From positions 201,001-265,000 of the forward strand of contig NC_133170.1 of assembly GCF_040802235.1 (NCBI RefSeq): 64,000 nucleotides of DNA, written 5' to 3'. Source of the stretch: Manis javanica (Eukaryota > Chordata > Mammalia > Pholidota > Manidae). The translations under genes and the position numbers were made by a program. The notes under the pieces were generated by a model, which was not told where the DNA came from, ran no database searches, and saw nothing but the letters and a program-made list of their open reading frames with translations. Numbering within the stretch: the stretch's first letter is position 1; each line of letters opens with the position of its first letter. Below are positions 26,991 through 40,200 of the stretch, piece by piece.

Positions 26991-28599
26991 TGAGCAGCTG
27001 GCCAAACGGAGGTGCCTTTGCTGAGAAAGGGAGAAGACTCTACACCTGTGGAAAATTACAGTATGCACTTATGTCATGTGTCTTATCATATTACATTACA
27101 CTTTTCAATCAGTGTTTGCCAGCATCATTCTTTTCTAGCCTCCCCATGCAGTGATCCATTGATTAGTTCAATAAGTATGCACAGAAAAACATAAAAATAT
27201 GAAGTATGTTATGATGCAATAGTTTGCTCAAAAATCTCTTTTCTCTACTACATAGTGTCGTCCAACATGTGCAGGCATTCTAACTCAAGGCTTCCCTTTC
27301 AGAGCTGTGCTCATATTTCATTCTTAATATTTGTTGAATGCATAAATACCATCTGTAAAAAACTTGTACACTGAAATACAATCATGTGATTAAATTTTAG
27401 CAATTATGATATAGCCTAAATGCTTCATAGTATAGATTTGGTGTGGTAGGCAAATGATTCAGAATATCTAGTTTCTCATAGTATCCTAATTCTTTCTAAA
27501 TTGTGCTTTTAGCTGTTATTCCCTAAAAAAATAGATCAGTAATAGAATATTCAGAGCTAAAGATTGAAGTTATGAAAGTGTATTCCAACTTTTGTGAGAG
27601 ATGTCCCTTGTCTGGGGCCACAGTTAGGATCAGGGGCCAGTGTTTTAAACTACTGTTTCGTATTTCATGGGATTTATCCTATCATCTTCAAAAGAGAATA
27701 GAAAAAGTGTCTTATATATCAGTTTTTTATGGAGGCTTCATTACTTGGGTATGATCGATTAAGTCATTGGCTATTAGTGATTAACTCAGCCTCCATCCTC
27801 CTCTTCCAGGGGATTGATAATAGGGCTGAAAGTTCCAACCCTCTATTTTAATGGTTTATTCCCCTGGTAACAAGTTGCCCATCTTTAGGGTTTTCCAAAA
27901 TTCACCTCATTAAAGTAAATTCAAGTGTGGTTGAAAGGGGCTTGTTATGAATAACAAAAGACATTTCTTTCATCTTTACCATCCCAGAGCTATTTCAGGA
28001 AATGAGGACAAAAAACAAATATTAATTTATTATATTATCCTAAGAGCTCTGTGAGGAACTGGGAATAAATACCAAATATATGTCTTACTATATGTCAGAG
28101 CATCACACAGCTGAAGATTAAACCTGTTATTTGGGGCTTGACATTGAGAAACTGTTCCTAATTTTGAGAAATAAAACAAAGAAATAGAAAATAAAGGGAA
28201 AAATTTAGCAATACAGATCAAGAGACACAATGTCTGATTAATAAAAGTTTTAGAAGGATTAAATATAGGGGAGGAAACAGTTGTAAAATAATAGAACATT
28301 TTTCTAATAAGAAAGATACAAGTCTTTTAAATGAAGATGAATTTTTAAAACTGTTCACATCTAGTTGCAAAATGGAGAAATTTCAGGTAATGATAAGGGC
28401 AAAAATTCTAAAATTCTTCAGAAGGAAAATACCAAAGAAATAAGAATCAGACTGCTCAGTAAAAGCTAGAAGTTAGGAGAAATGTCTTCAACGTTATTAA
28501 GAAAAATTATTTTAAATCTAGAATTCAAACACCATTTGAGGGCAAAGACATTTTCCAAAATGAAACAACTAATAAATTCTTGATTTACAAGCATGAGTG
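26991..28599. other. No gene recognised
   Basis: AT-rich sequence with only short random ORFs. No repeat is confidently identified. Confidence 0.45.
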
Positions 28600-28985
28600 A
28601 ACCATGTATTTTGACATGGGTGTGGCTGACGGGCCACAGGATGGCCAGGTAGACTCGGCCTCACACTCAGCCTCCTTGCTCGCTGACTGGCTTGAGGGCC
28701 ACGGCATGAACCCAGCTGACATTGAGTCCCTGCAGCGTGAGATCCAGATGGACTCCCCAATGCTCCTGGATGACCTCCAGGACCCCCGAGGCCCACAGCC
28801 CATGCCTTACTGCCAGGGGCAGACCCAGCTCCCATGGGAGCATGCCTTCGGCCCCAGCAGTGGCAGCTCGGGTGGGATTGTTCTGCAGGTTCATCTCAGA
28901 CCCACTTTGCAGCCTTAAGCAGCCACCTGAGCCACAACTGAGCTGTGACAGGGCCAGGACACCCTCACTCCCCAAGTGATCCTTT
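28600..28985 (+). other. Unidentified GC-rich island with a 104-codon ORF; possible retrocopy fragment
   Basis: A GC-rich block about 370 bp long stands out sharply in AT-rich DNA. An ATG at 28604 opens 104 codons to a TAA at 28916, including SLLADWLEGHGMNPADIESL and QREIQMDSPMLLDDLQDP, which read like an acidic part of a real protein. I do not recognise the source. There is no clear poly(A) tail or target-site duplication, although (TTA)n and A-rich runs follow. It could be a degenerate processed pseudogene fragment or just an unusual GC patch. Other frames are open here too, which weakens the coding case. Confidence 0.3.
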
Positions 28986-28990
28986 TCTGT

Positions 28991-29023
28991 ATTATATTAT
29001 TATTGTTATTATTATTATTATTA
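28991..29023. repeat. (TTA)n microsatellite
   Basis: A run of ATTATTATT units, with one G interruption, directly follows the GC-rich island. Confidence 0.9.
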
Positions 29024-31069
29024 CACAATCTTTTTGGCATAGAAAAAAAATTGTATGAAAAAAATTATTCAAGGTGGTATTTCAGTGCCAATGCAAAGTG
29101 AATTGAAGAAAGAAGATGGGATGGCATTCAAGAAATATTGGCAGCTGAGTGGGACCCAGAGGTTGGAGCAGGAAACCCCAAAGTAAGAGAGTATGGAAAA
29201 TTCACTTTCAAGTTTTAGTAACATAAGATTATATTCATTTATTATGTAGTTAAATATACTAGTTGGTTCTTTGGGGGCATACTATTTACACAATCATAAT
29301 GTTGTAAATGTTAATTATTGGGTTTTAGTGTTTACAAACCACCTATAAAGCAAATCTCTCATGGTAGGAATCTCAACATTATAAAAGTATTTCATTAACT
29401 GAAACAACTAGGAGTATGTGGGAAGGAAAGAAAGGAGTGTGCTAGTTGCTTTCTCTTTCATAGGAACCAGTCTAGAGTTGATAAACTAAGTCAGAGAGGT
29501 TATAGTGAATATTTTAAATTTAGGATGACTAACTTTAAATGAAGAGCCAGAAACAGAAACTGTCATTAATGGCTGCTCCTGAGAAGTATGTGTGATGGCT
29601 CAGAGAAAACTTTGTACTCTAATACAAGTTTCTTTTTCTTTAACCATGTGCATATCTAACTTCTATGTGGTAGCTTCTGAGATTTTTCTTTCTCTTTGAT
29701 GTTATACACTTATACTACTTATACTAATATATTAATTTCTTGTTCCTCATCTCTTGAGATATAATTTGAGTGATTTCCACAGATGTATTTTCCAGTTTTA
29801 TTACTCTCCCTTCAGCTGTTTTGTTTCAGTGACTGTTTCTCTTTCTTGTTTGCCTTCTTCTAAACCAGCCTAATCTTCTTTTATAGTATTCTTATTCCTT
29901 GGTTGTTATCCTAATTTGGAACTTTTTATTACATTTTATTATTTTAAAGTCCCTTTGAATTGCTTTGCTATCTGTAGGTACTTGCCTGTAAATCTTAACT
30001 TCCCAGGCCTCCTGACACTTGTCCATTGAGTTTCCACATGTGTTTTGTGATCTTTCTAATTTAGGGATTGTGAACTCATCTCAGCAGGAGCTGCCTTCCA
30101 CGGCTGCTGCTGTAGCACTGGACAGTGGGTTCCCATGGGTTAGCTTCATATTTGCCCAGAGGAGCTATGGACGTCAGGAGTGCTGGAGGGATTGCTGTTT
30201 TTTCTGTGCTCAGGATCACCTTACTAAATGGGTAGTGCACCATCCAAGGTGATGTTTCCCCCAGTATATATTTCTCCCAATATAATGGTTCAACAAGAAT
30301 TGAATGATTCTAATAGTAAAAGTTTAAGAAATTGTATCAACAACATGTGATGGATTGAATTCTTTTTTTTCACATGCCAGTCCATCCCTTTATACTTTCC
30401 AGTTGAGGAAAAAGAGGTCCAAAAAGGTTAAATAACTTGCGAGATCCAAAAATTTAAAGGCAGAGCAGAGTCTAAAAGCTATATGTCTTTGTTGTTAAAT
30501 GCATTTTAGTTTTATATAGATGGTGACTAATGCTGATTCAAAAATAAACCTGAACTTCATTTTGTTACTATTATTAACTTTGGCTTCAAGACACAAGTGC
30601 CTGGAAAGTGGCTCATCCTACCCTGTGCTGCACTGTTATCAGGCATTTGGTGGTGTTAATCCTTTCATGCCCAACTAGCAAAGTAAAGCAGTAATTTTCT
30701 TATGTTACTGGTGAGAGTAATCTGTCAGAGGCACTGATAGGAATTTCTGCTAAGGCACAATCTTTGTCAACAATTTACTTTTGTCTTGCTTTCTTTGAAA
30801 TTATTCAGTCTGTACCTCCACTTACCAGCAGCACCTAAAGCTTCTTGAAGAATGCTACCATGTCTTGATGTATGTTTTTGTTCCCACAGGGAGGGGCAAA
30901 GCACCTGCCTTATTCATATACATAGGCACTCTGCAAATACCTGATTGGGCAATGTATTAACAATTTCATTTCTTCTCTTCCGTCTTTCGTCTTTGTATTG
31001 GATAAAGGAAACTTTCCAGATGCATGTTTATGAAGTTCTCAGGAGTTTTTATTTATTTTGTATTTGCAG
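29024..31069. other. 5' flank of the first coding exon (noncoding intron)
   Basis: AT-rich sequence with a MIR-like minus fragment at about 30390-30480. It ends in the acceptor at 31068-31069, so it is the 3' part of a noncoding intron. Confidence 0.6.
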
Positions 31070-31294
31070 AACAGAGTGTTCCGAAAATCAACACAAAGTG
31101 GAAGCGCCTTAAGCTGAAGGTATATTGTTTGTACTGAAGGAGCTCCTGTGTGGACAAGCAGCGCTGACAGCTCAAATGGATCCCATGGAACTGCAAAATG
31201 TCAACATTGAACCTGATGAGGAGAGCACCAGTGGAGAAAGTGTCCAAGATAGCTACACTGGGATGGGAAATTTAGAAAAATCAGCAATAAGCAG
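31070..31294 (+). CDS. SLC38A4: SLC38A4 coding exon 1 with end of 5' leader
   Basis: The acceptor is a T-rich tract ending in TTTGCAG at 31069, so a noncoding exon must lie upstream. The leader part, 31070-31175, contains no ATG and has an in-frame TAA at 31110. Coding starts at ATG 31176, with C at -3 and G at +4, a moderate Kozak context. The exon encodes residues 1-39 and two bases of Ser40 and ends at the donor GTATGG (31295). This is the acidic cytosolic N-terminus ([20 protein letters not shown]). Confidence 0.93.
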
Positions 31295-34200
31295 GTATGG
31301 GGTTAAAAATGACCAGGTTCCATGAAAAATAACAGGTTTATGGATGTGGAAAGCAAGGATTTTGTCAGGAAGATTTGGATTTATTACCTACTTGAAAGAT
31401 AATAGTGTCATTGATGATAACATTAACTCCCTGATTCTAAAATACACATTATATATGATATGCCAGTCCTTTGTGTGACTGACTGAGAATTGAGGTTACA
31501 TGTTCTTATCCCATTTGTAAGGTAGAATGATATTAATGTATTAGCCTATTACTTCTCTGGCTTCCTGGACTATTCTCTCTCAGGTTCCATGTCCTTTGAC
31601 TGCCCTTTAAATGTTGCTGCACCTCCAGTGTTCTGTGGGGATTGTTTTCCCATTTAAAGTGCACTGTGTGCAAGCTTATTCACAAGTGTCATGGCTTCGT
31701 GCCCTGGATGTATCCTGTATCTTCAGCCTGTTGGGTTTCCCAGCTGAATTTCAGATTATCTCCAGCTGTACTGGATGGCTCATGTATCTGAACTGCCTCG
31801 TTTATAAAGTCAAACTTGTCACGTCCGCCGCTGAACTCCTGTGATCCCCTTCAAAACCTTCTCTTCCTCCACTGAGTCCCGTCGCGGTGAAAGTCAGCAC
31901 CTCAATCAAAAGTTGTCCATTTTTGCTCATGCCTCACCTAAACCACACATCCAGTGTTTGACTATATCCAGTTGGTGCTGCCTCACGTTTCAATGTCTTT
32001 GTATCTGCCCTGTTCCAGCTTCAGGCCCGCACCGCCCGTCACCTATCTGTTAAAATGGCCTGATGGTCTCCCTGTGTCACATCTCGCTCTCCTCAGCTAG
32101 CCCTCCACATCCCTGCAAAAGCCGTCCTTCGAAGTGCAGACTGACTCCGGTTCCACCCTGGGTAGAGCCCTTCAGTAGCTCAGCATTAGGTGTAAGATAC
32201 GAACTGATGGCACATTGCTTGGCACGCACGGCCCTTTGTGGTCTTCCCCAAACCGGCTCTTCTATCCGTCTCTCGCTCTGCTCCCATTTAGAATCTCTCC
32301 TCCTGCCTTTGAGCCACTCAGCTTCCCGCTCCTTCACCCTGCTGCTCTGTCTGCCTGGGGTGCCCCAAGGGGGACCCGCCCTCCGTCCCTTTCTATTGAT
32401 ACCACTCAGCCTTCAAGACGAGCTCCACGTCAGACCTCCCAGGAAGCCTTCCAGCGGGTAGAAGTGGCCACCCCTCCCGATCTGGAGGTTCATAATGCCA
32501 CTTCTGTGGGCTCGTGTCACACTGCTCGGTACATAGGTACACAACTACCTGATAAGTAGATTCATTTCCCACAGGATATTATGACACAATGGGACATGAC
32601 TTACGACACTCAGAGGGAACTTTGTACCAAGTCTATGCCTGAAGTAGAGACCATCACCCTAGAACAAGGACACCCATTCCATTCACAGCATCCTGAAGGG
32701 CGCCAGGAGGCGGCACCATCCTTCCTCCAAGGAGCCGGGGCAGCCGCATCAGCACTGCCGGGCTGGAGGGCCGTGGTGACACACACTGCGGTGTTTCCTG
32801 GTTTGGGAGATCCTGAGGCACAACGCGGCAGAATACAGGGTTTGGAATCGGCTGAGTCGTTGCCAGACTTGGAGAACATACTTCTCTCCTCTGAGCTTTG
32901 GTGGAAACTGCAGAATGATGCACCAACACCTACTTTTCTGAGGATTAAATGCAAGATAGGTGATAGTGACCTGTGGTGCCCTCTCCTCCACCCCGCTGCC
33001 CACTGTAACTAGACCGCCTCCAGGGACCCCTGCCCCTGAGGATGGGTGCAGACACGACTCTGTAGAGGTGGCCGTGCTGACGGGGACAGCGCCCCAAGGA
33101 CAGTGCTGCACAGTCTCCGATTTGGTCTGAAGGCCACAGGGGGAGAGCAGAGTGCTCATGGGGCTCCCCTCTGCCCTCGGCCGGCACCCTGCTCGCCACA
33201 GCCGGGCCTTGGGTTCCTGGGAAACACAGGCCGTCGCTTTCAAGCTCATGAGAGGATGGATTTTGTTTATGTCTCGTTTGGATTGGGCACAAATCCAACA
33301 TCAATGCATTTATTTGGAATCATCATGTTATGTCTTTAATGCCTGTTGGCTTTGGTATCAAGGCATTTAAGACACTGGGAACATTTCTCATATTTTATAC
33401 CATCTTAGTATGTTTTATGACTACACCTCACCTCATGCCAAATAGCATGAATATTCTTTTCTGAGGCATTTGTACATTTTAAATTTTAAAAACTCTATGG
33501 ACTAAAGGATTCTAGAGTATTGATCAAGGTAAAAATTGGATACTGGATATTCCAAAGTTTAAGTACAGGTGACACTTGTTTTTATGATCCTTAGGCTCAT
33601 TTTGGGCTGTATGTCATCTTACAGTCTCAGTTTCCATCTATGAACTTTGTGTACCAGCCTCCGCCTGGCACATATACTAACTGGAGACTATTAGGGACAA
33701 AAAGGGACAGGAAGAGGGTGCAGGGATGGAGGTAGGCAGCATCCTAGGGCACTACGCTCCTCGGAGAAACAGGAGAGTGCCAGGGAGCACTGTGAGGTGC
33801 TACAAAACCCACCCTTTGGGTTCTAAAAGTGCACACAAACCTTTGTGATTCCTGTCTGCTGGTTCTGTCTACACTTTATGTCCTCAGTCCTCAAAAAGTA
33901 ACCTTGTTACCCCTTTCTCGCAAGATGTTTTTGGAAATAGCTTCTGTTATAAAGGTTTGTATGGATTTCCTATAATTATTTTCTACTATTTCTAAGGGAT
34001 ATTTTAACAAAACACTCCAATTATTTTATCTACTCTCTCATTCAAGAACTGCCCTAGGAACTGCCACCTTCCTAATTATAAGGCACTTCTGAGAAGCCAT
34101 CGCAGTTGCCTATTCATGAGAAAGCCTGCAGGCTACCTTGCCAGTGTCACCTCCGTGGCGCCAGCTGGGCTCCTTAGCCAAGCATCCGGGAAGTGCGGCC

Positions 34201-37200
34201 GGTACGCAGCTGCCTCCTCGGAGCCCCAGCGTGAGCGCAGAGCCGGCAGCAGGGGCCGGGCTTGTGCGGCTCCCAGCCCGCGCCCACGGTGTGCAGGGAG
34301 AGAGACGTTTTAAGGCCCTGCTTCCCTCCCAGCTCTCCTACGCATTCCCTGGGTTTCTTCAGTATTTTTCAGTTTCATCCATTGTCTAATAACCCAGGTA
34401 CATTTTCAGAGTAATTAAAATCCACCCTCACACATGAAGCCACCCAACACAACACAGAGCCACCATCGAACTACTTCCCAGCAAAGGACATGTGAACAAA
34501 CACGTGGGGCCACAAAAAGAGGAAAATGCTGCAAGGCCCGACGGAGGCCTGCGGCTTCCCCCTCCTGAGCCGTATCTGCCCCCGCAGAGCAGGGCCGCGG
34601 ACGTCCCTCCGATGGGACGAGGGTCTGTGCCTGTGCACTCGGTAGGCATTCGCCGGATTCACCACCTGACATGGTGCGGTGGGGGTGGGGAGGCTCGGTC
34701 ACTGCTCTGGGCCCTTTCTTTACAAGTGTCCCAGATAAGGCCAACATTAATCATGCAGGAAAGAGAATTATTAGGGCTAATGTGAGGAAAAGAAACGTGG
34801 CTTTAAAAAGGCCGCAACCAAAAAATACTTCCTTCCGGCCCCTCTCCCCCCTCACGCGTGTCCACGCGGAGCCCAGCGGCTGGGGTGGGAGGGACACTAG
34901 TTCCAATGAAGAGAAGGAAAACAGTTTCAAGGGTCCTGTTTTCTCTCCCCGATTCAGTTACTTAGATCAATCACCTGAAACAAACAAAATTCAGAGCATT
35001 TACTTAAGTGTTTTTATTTTCTTATTTCCTTTCTGTGTGCAGTCAGTTTGCTCATGAAGATGCTGAAAGTCAGAAATTCCTGACAAATGGATTTCTGGGG
35101 AAAAAGCAGCTGGCAGATTACGGGGATGAACACGTAAGTGAACCTCTGCTTTGAGGCAGTGAACAGGGCCGGAGGGCGTCTGACCCACCTCGATCTCTGT
35201 GGGAAAACAATGTGACTGAAATTTTCCAAGCTTCGATCAGCACATTCTCTGTTTATTCAGCACTTACTGGAATAAGGACTTGTTTTTCCTGTTCGCCATA
35301 TGGCTGCATAAATCATTTATGAAATCTGATTTTTGGAGAAATCATTCTAACCCGAATGTAATCTGCAGCCATCCCCGCTCTCCTTTGTATGTCACTCACC
35401 CTGTATTTTTTATCTTTGCTGAGACCCCTGCCAAAGCCGAGCCCTACTGTCCGTTGGAAATTACGTGCTTTTGTGGACGCTGAGCAACGGCTTTGATTGG
35501 CTGATTTGATCTTAGTCTCCGGTCTTGGGCCATGATCTCCTCCAGTAAAGATAAAGGGGGAGTGAGAATAGCCGCAGATCCCTGCTCACCAGGCGCCCCG
35601 TTCTCTCCAAGCAGCCTGGAACCACCTCCTTCGGGATGTCTTCGTTCAACCTGAGCAACGCCATCATGGGCAGCGGCATCCTGGGCCTGTCCTACGCCGT
35701 GGCCAGCACGGGGATCGTAGCTTTCGTGTGAGTGGGGGGCGCGCCTGCGTGCGGCGGGAGGCCGCGCGCCCCTGGGGCTCTCCCAGCCGATGGCCCGCGG
35801 CCCGAGCTTTGGGACCAGGAGCACTGGGACAGTGTTCCGCGTCTTCCTGCCCTGGAAGCCCGCAGGATAACAGGAGCGGATTAACTGCGCTGCTGGCTCC
35901 ACCCGCCGCCTGACCCAGACGCAGGAAGTTAACACACCCTGCCGGCCCGCACGGCCCCACAGCCACGGATTGACAGGGGGTTTGGTGTTCAACAATTTAG
36001 GAGACGTTTCCCAGAAGCACAGCTGGCCTCATCACCCTCTTAGGAAAAGATGCCGTTGCAAACCAGGCCTGGAGTCCTGCATCCCTGGCCTCACTTCACG
36101 CTCCACCCCCACGGCCCACGTGCCAGGCAGCTGGGCACACTCAGGAGGTGCCACGTTCCCCCTCACCACAGGGTCTTTGCACATGGCCTTGGGGCCCTCC
36201 TCCCTCCTCTTCATCTAGGTGTCTCCTCTTAGCTAAGCTCAGCCTCACCTCACTTAGGCCTCCCCTGCCTCCATGGGAGGACAAACCACCTCATCACATG
36301 CTCACCAGCTTTAGTGTTCTGGTGCACCTGTCAGACCCACTTGGTTCAGGACCATTTCCTTTGCTAGACTGCAGGCTGCAAAGAGTTGAGCCCATGTCTG
36401 CGTCCACTCACCATTTGTATCCCCGAGACCTAGTACAGTGCTTGGCCCAGAAAATATTTGCAGAGTGGCTGAAGTTTATTCCTAAAACTCTGTACTTGAA
36501 CCAAGCTTGGTCAAATGCTGCGTAGTTTAGCAGTGTCACATAGCTGGCCTGGAGGATGGAAACCGTGTTGTCTGTGACAACCAGCCAGATGCCCGTGTGC
36601 AGTGCACACAGCCTGGTTCTCCAGGGCAGCCGGCAGCAGGGGCATTCTTCACAGCACCAGGCTGATGGTGGTCAGGCGTCAGTGAGATCGCAGATTGCAA
36701 TCCCAGAGCGGGGCTGGAATGCTGACTAACCGTCTAAGAATGCAGCATTTATATTATATTTATATATAATGTTATTTATGTTCTGAACATCACTTATGAT
36801 TAGATAACCACATAGCTATTTGAGGGTTAAGGATCAGGCAGGATTATAAATATTTGTTGTGTTAATGCTTTGATTGAACGGTTTAAGGTAGACTTTTTAA
36901 CTGAACATGTTTTTATATTAACGTTGCTCTCGTAAGTCATGTCTGAAAATAAGCTAGGTGTTTTTATTTCTGATTCTTAATGGCTAGAATGTCTTCATAT
37001 ATTTAGTAGTGTACTTTTGTAATGTACACTATCTCCAAGACAGGAAGACTGCCTTATTAATAACACAAACCATTAAAATTAATTAGTAAGTTGTTATAAA
37101 TTGCTGATGAACAGAAATAAACACTTCCCCAGTCCTAGAACCACAGATATTTGCATGGGAGGAGAATATAAATCCACTTTAAAATTGAGTGCTTCATTTC

Positions 37201-40200
37201 AAGCCTAAACATTTAGCAGGTTAATTTTTCCAGAGCAATTAAATTGCTAGATACCACGGAGCATGCTTCATGTCTCTGAGCAGTGCAAACTGGACCCAGC
37301 TATCTCCCTTAATTCACAGCAAGTGACGCAGGATTTCATTGTCTTTACTTTTAGTATTTTCTGCCAAAGCAATTGTATATTTAGAATGCAAAGAATGTTC
37401 ATTATTTTTCCAGAGAACAAAATTGTATCATCTGAATTGTGTAATTCTATACAAACAGGTAAACTCATAAAGCTTATGGAAAAATTATATGAATGTCATT
37501 GACTAGACAGCTTTGGCCAACATTTTGTGGAAAATAAGAGCACAATATAGTTCGAGTAGTTATAAAATTTACAACTGGTGGTTCAGACATACATTTGCAA
37601 CATTGACTTCATCAGGAATTGCCAAAGAATTAGATCAATTGTGGGGAGAATGTTTAGGGTGCTTTCATCATGTAAAATAGGCAAAGATGATTTCTTTTAA
37701 GCCTCAGGTGAAGTTTAGTATCGTCCCTTTATGTGTATATCACAGATACATGCTTTCCATCTACATGCTTATTTTTGTTCTCCACTTCTTGTTTTTGGAG
37801 AAACACTGATAAAGAAACTGTACATGCCTGTGGACAGGTGGAAGGTCCTGAGCCAGAAATGATTCTTTCTGAATACAAAAGGGGATTTTTTTCTGTGCCC
37901 TATACTTATCTTTCTCCATTTTCTGTATTACACAGGCAATTATCTGACCCTTGGGTTCACAGAGTATCTTGTCATCTAACGTGCGGGATCAGTGGGGACA
38001 CAGTTCACACCCTGCATGCTTTGCCTTCTGGATTTCTAGGTTTTAGATTAAGTCTAGGCAGGCTGTTGAATAGCCCTTCAGGTATAAACAATGACAGTAT
38101 CATGCAAATATGATGTACATATACCCACATGCTGATGTAATAGATATATCTGCTAAATTTGCTATACATTTAGCACCTAGGTTATAAATCAGATTCTGCT
38201 ACTGGGTGACACCAAAAAAAATGTTAGGAACTTTGGGCAGTACTTTTTGGCACATAAAATATAGCAAACACCAGTTCTATGAGATTAAAAGGGATATGTA
38301 TTTCTGAAAAGAATTTCTCAGCTTCTTAAAAATACACATTCTTTTGGAAAGTTTAATGAATAAAAAGATCAACATGACCATTCATTGTAACATCTAACAT
38401 TATTATGTCTTGTTATAGAAACCTTATTTTCTACTCTTTTATTCCTTTCACAGAATCATGCTTCTGGCTATGGCAATATTATCACTTTATTCAGTCCACC
38501 TTTTATTAAAGACTGCCAAGGAAGGAGGTATGTTACCCCTGAAGGCCAAGACATTCTGCCTTCTTCTTGTTAAATGGTATTTCAGCCGATAGCTCCATAA
38601 CTTCAGTCAGTTCCACACTGCATTTTCTTCTGACCCAGTGACGTGGTCTCTCACTGATTTTAGTAATTTGGTCAAGTGAAAGGGGTGGAAATCAGCTGGC
38701 TCAGGATCAAGACAAAAAAGATTTTGGTGGATGATAGAAATAACAGTTCTGGCTTGCTGTATAGAGCTAAGATGAATGAAGCCATTTCTTTTTGTTTGGA
38801 GAATATTTTAGCATATTTTGTATTGCCTTTTGAGATTGTGTCTTCTGGGTTTATAATTTCTCTATGGTGTTTCTTTACATGTTTGAGACTCCAGTGCACA
38901 ATATTAATAGAATATTCTAGCCATGAAAACAATCCTTTTAACAAGGTGATTTTTCCTTTGATTGTAGGATCTTTAATTTATGAAAAATTAGGGGAAAAAG
39001 CATTTGGATGGCCTGGGAAAATTGGAGCTTTTATTTCCATTACAATGCAGAACATTGGAGGTAAGAGAATATATTTCGCTTTCACTGGATGGCTTAAACT
39101 TTCTAAAATGTTCAGTACAGAAGAAAGCTCTTCTGGCAATGAGCAAGCAATGTAAATATAGGAAAATAGCTGCATTTTAGTTCTTAAATTTTTTAACTCT
39201 ATTAGACTTTGTCCTTTATTTAAAAATAACAATATCTAAGAATGAAATACTATATAAAACAACCCTTCACCAAGTGAATTCTAGAATTAAAATATAAAAT
39301 AAAACCTTTAGTTAAAAGTTTAAAAAATTAAAGCATTTCTGTTTATTCTATCATAACAGCTGATGCTTCATGTGTATGATTGAGTTTGTATCATAAAGTT
39401 GGAAATTAGGTAGCTGAAGGTCATAGCCAAATACTGGGGTCCTTGAGACACAGCCCATTGCAGAAGGCCCCCAGCTGCCGCGCTGCGGCAAGAGGCTGGC
39501 TAGGTGTCCGGGCGTCAGGGACCAGATTCCCTGGCTCCCCACTCTGACAACTGCTACTGAATTGTGATGCCCAGAGTAGAGCCTGGACATAAGTGTTCTG
39601 GGGCATATGCTTGCCCTCCAGCTTCACCGGTCCCACTGTGCCTTGGACACTCAGAAGGCGTCCTGACCCACATGTCAATGTCCTCCTCTGTCCTCTTGCC
39701 TGGCCTGCCATATCTCGCCACAAAGCAGCACTGGCTTCCTCACCTCCTGCCAGTTCCCAACCAGCTATTCTCCCCTTCTTTCTTCTCTCAGTGAACAATA
39801 CCAGCACCCCAGTTCCTAAACCGATAATCCGGATGTCAGCCTGAACCCGTCCCCCTCTCCCTAACCCTGAGTGTCCAATCAAATACCAACTCCTGCTCAG
39901 TCTGTCTCCTCCATATCGCTAGAATCTCTCTTTCCCTTCTGTTCTCACCACCACAGTTCGGTGGCCCCTGTCTCTCCTCAGACTGGTGCAGTAGCCTCTA
40001 ACTGGTTTCCGTGCCTGGACTTCCCTTGTCCCCATCTCCAAATCTTCCTTGCTTTTCACAGGCATAAAATTCCTCAGCATGCTCTCATAGTTCAGGATAA
40101 AATGTAATGAGCTTGGGAAAAATCACTTTATTCCTTTGAGTCTAGTCTTTCCATTTATGAACATAAGAATATTTCACCTCACAAGGTGATTGTAAGGATG

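Larger units (their letters stand above)
31295..35042 (+). other. SLC38A4: SLC38A4 intron between coding exons 1 and 2
   Basis: A 3.7-kb GT-AG intron. It contains an L2-like stretch at about 31860-32470 and a GC-richer block at 32600-33240 with many overlapping ORFs but no recognisable protein. CpG clusters lie at 34.1-34.9 kb. Confidence 0.85.

Noticed and set aside
31125..31175. Possible 17-residue N-terminal extension of SLC38A4 (FVLKELLCGQAALTAQ before MDP)
   Set aside because: It begins at TTG, not ATG. An in-frame TAA sits at 31110, and the mammalian protein starts at MDPMEL.
32581..33304. Several overlapping ORFs of 90-166 codons on both strands in intron 1
   Set aside because: This is a GC-richer intronic block. 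The frames overlap each other and none resembles a known protein or has splice support.
35444..35995. A 183-codon minus-strand ORF opposite coding exon 3
   Set aside because: It is the antisense shadow of a real exon and of the CpG cluster; no protein features are seen.
38676..39155. A 159-codon ORF spanning intron 4 and exon 5
   Set aside because: Only the middle part (38968-39060) is SNAT4 sequence. The rest is intron read-through past good acceptor and donor sites.
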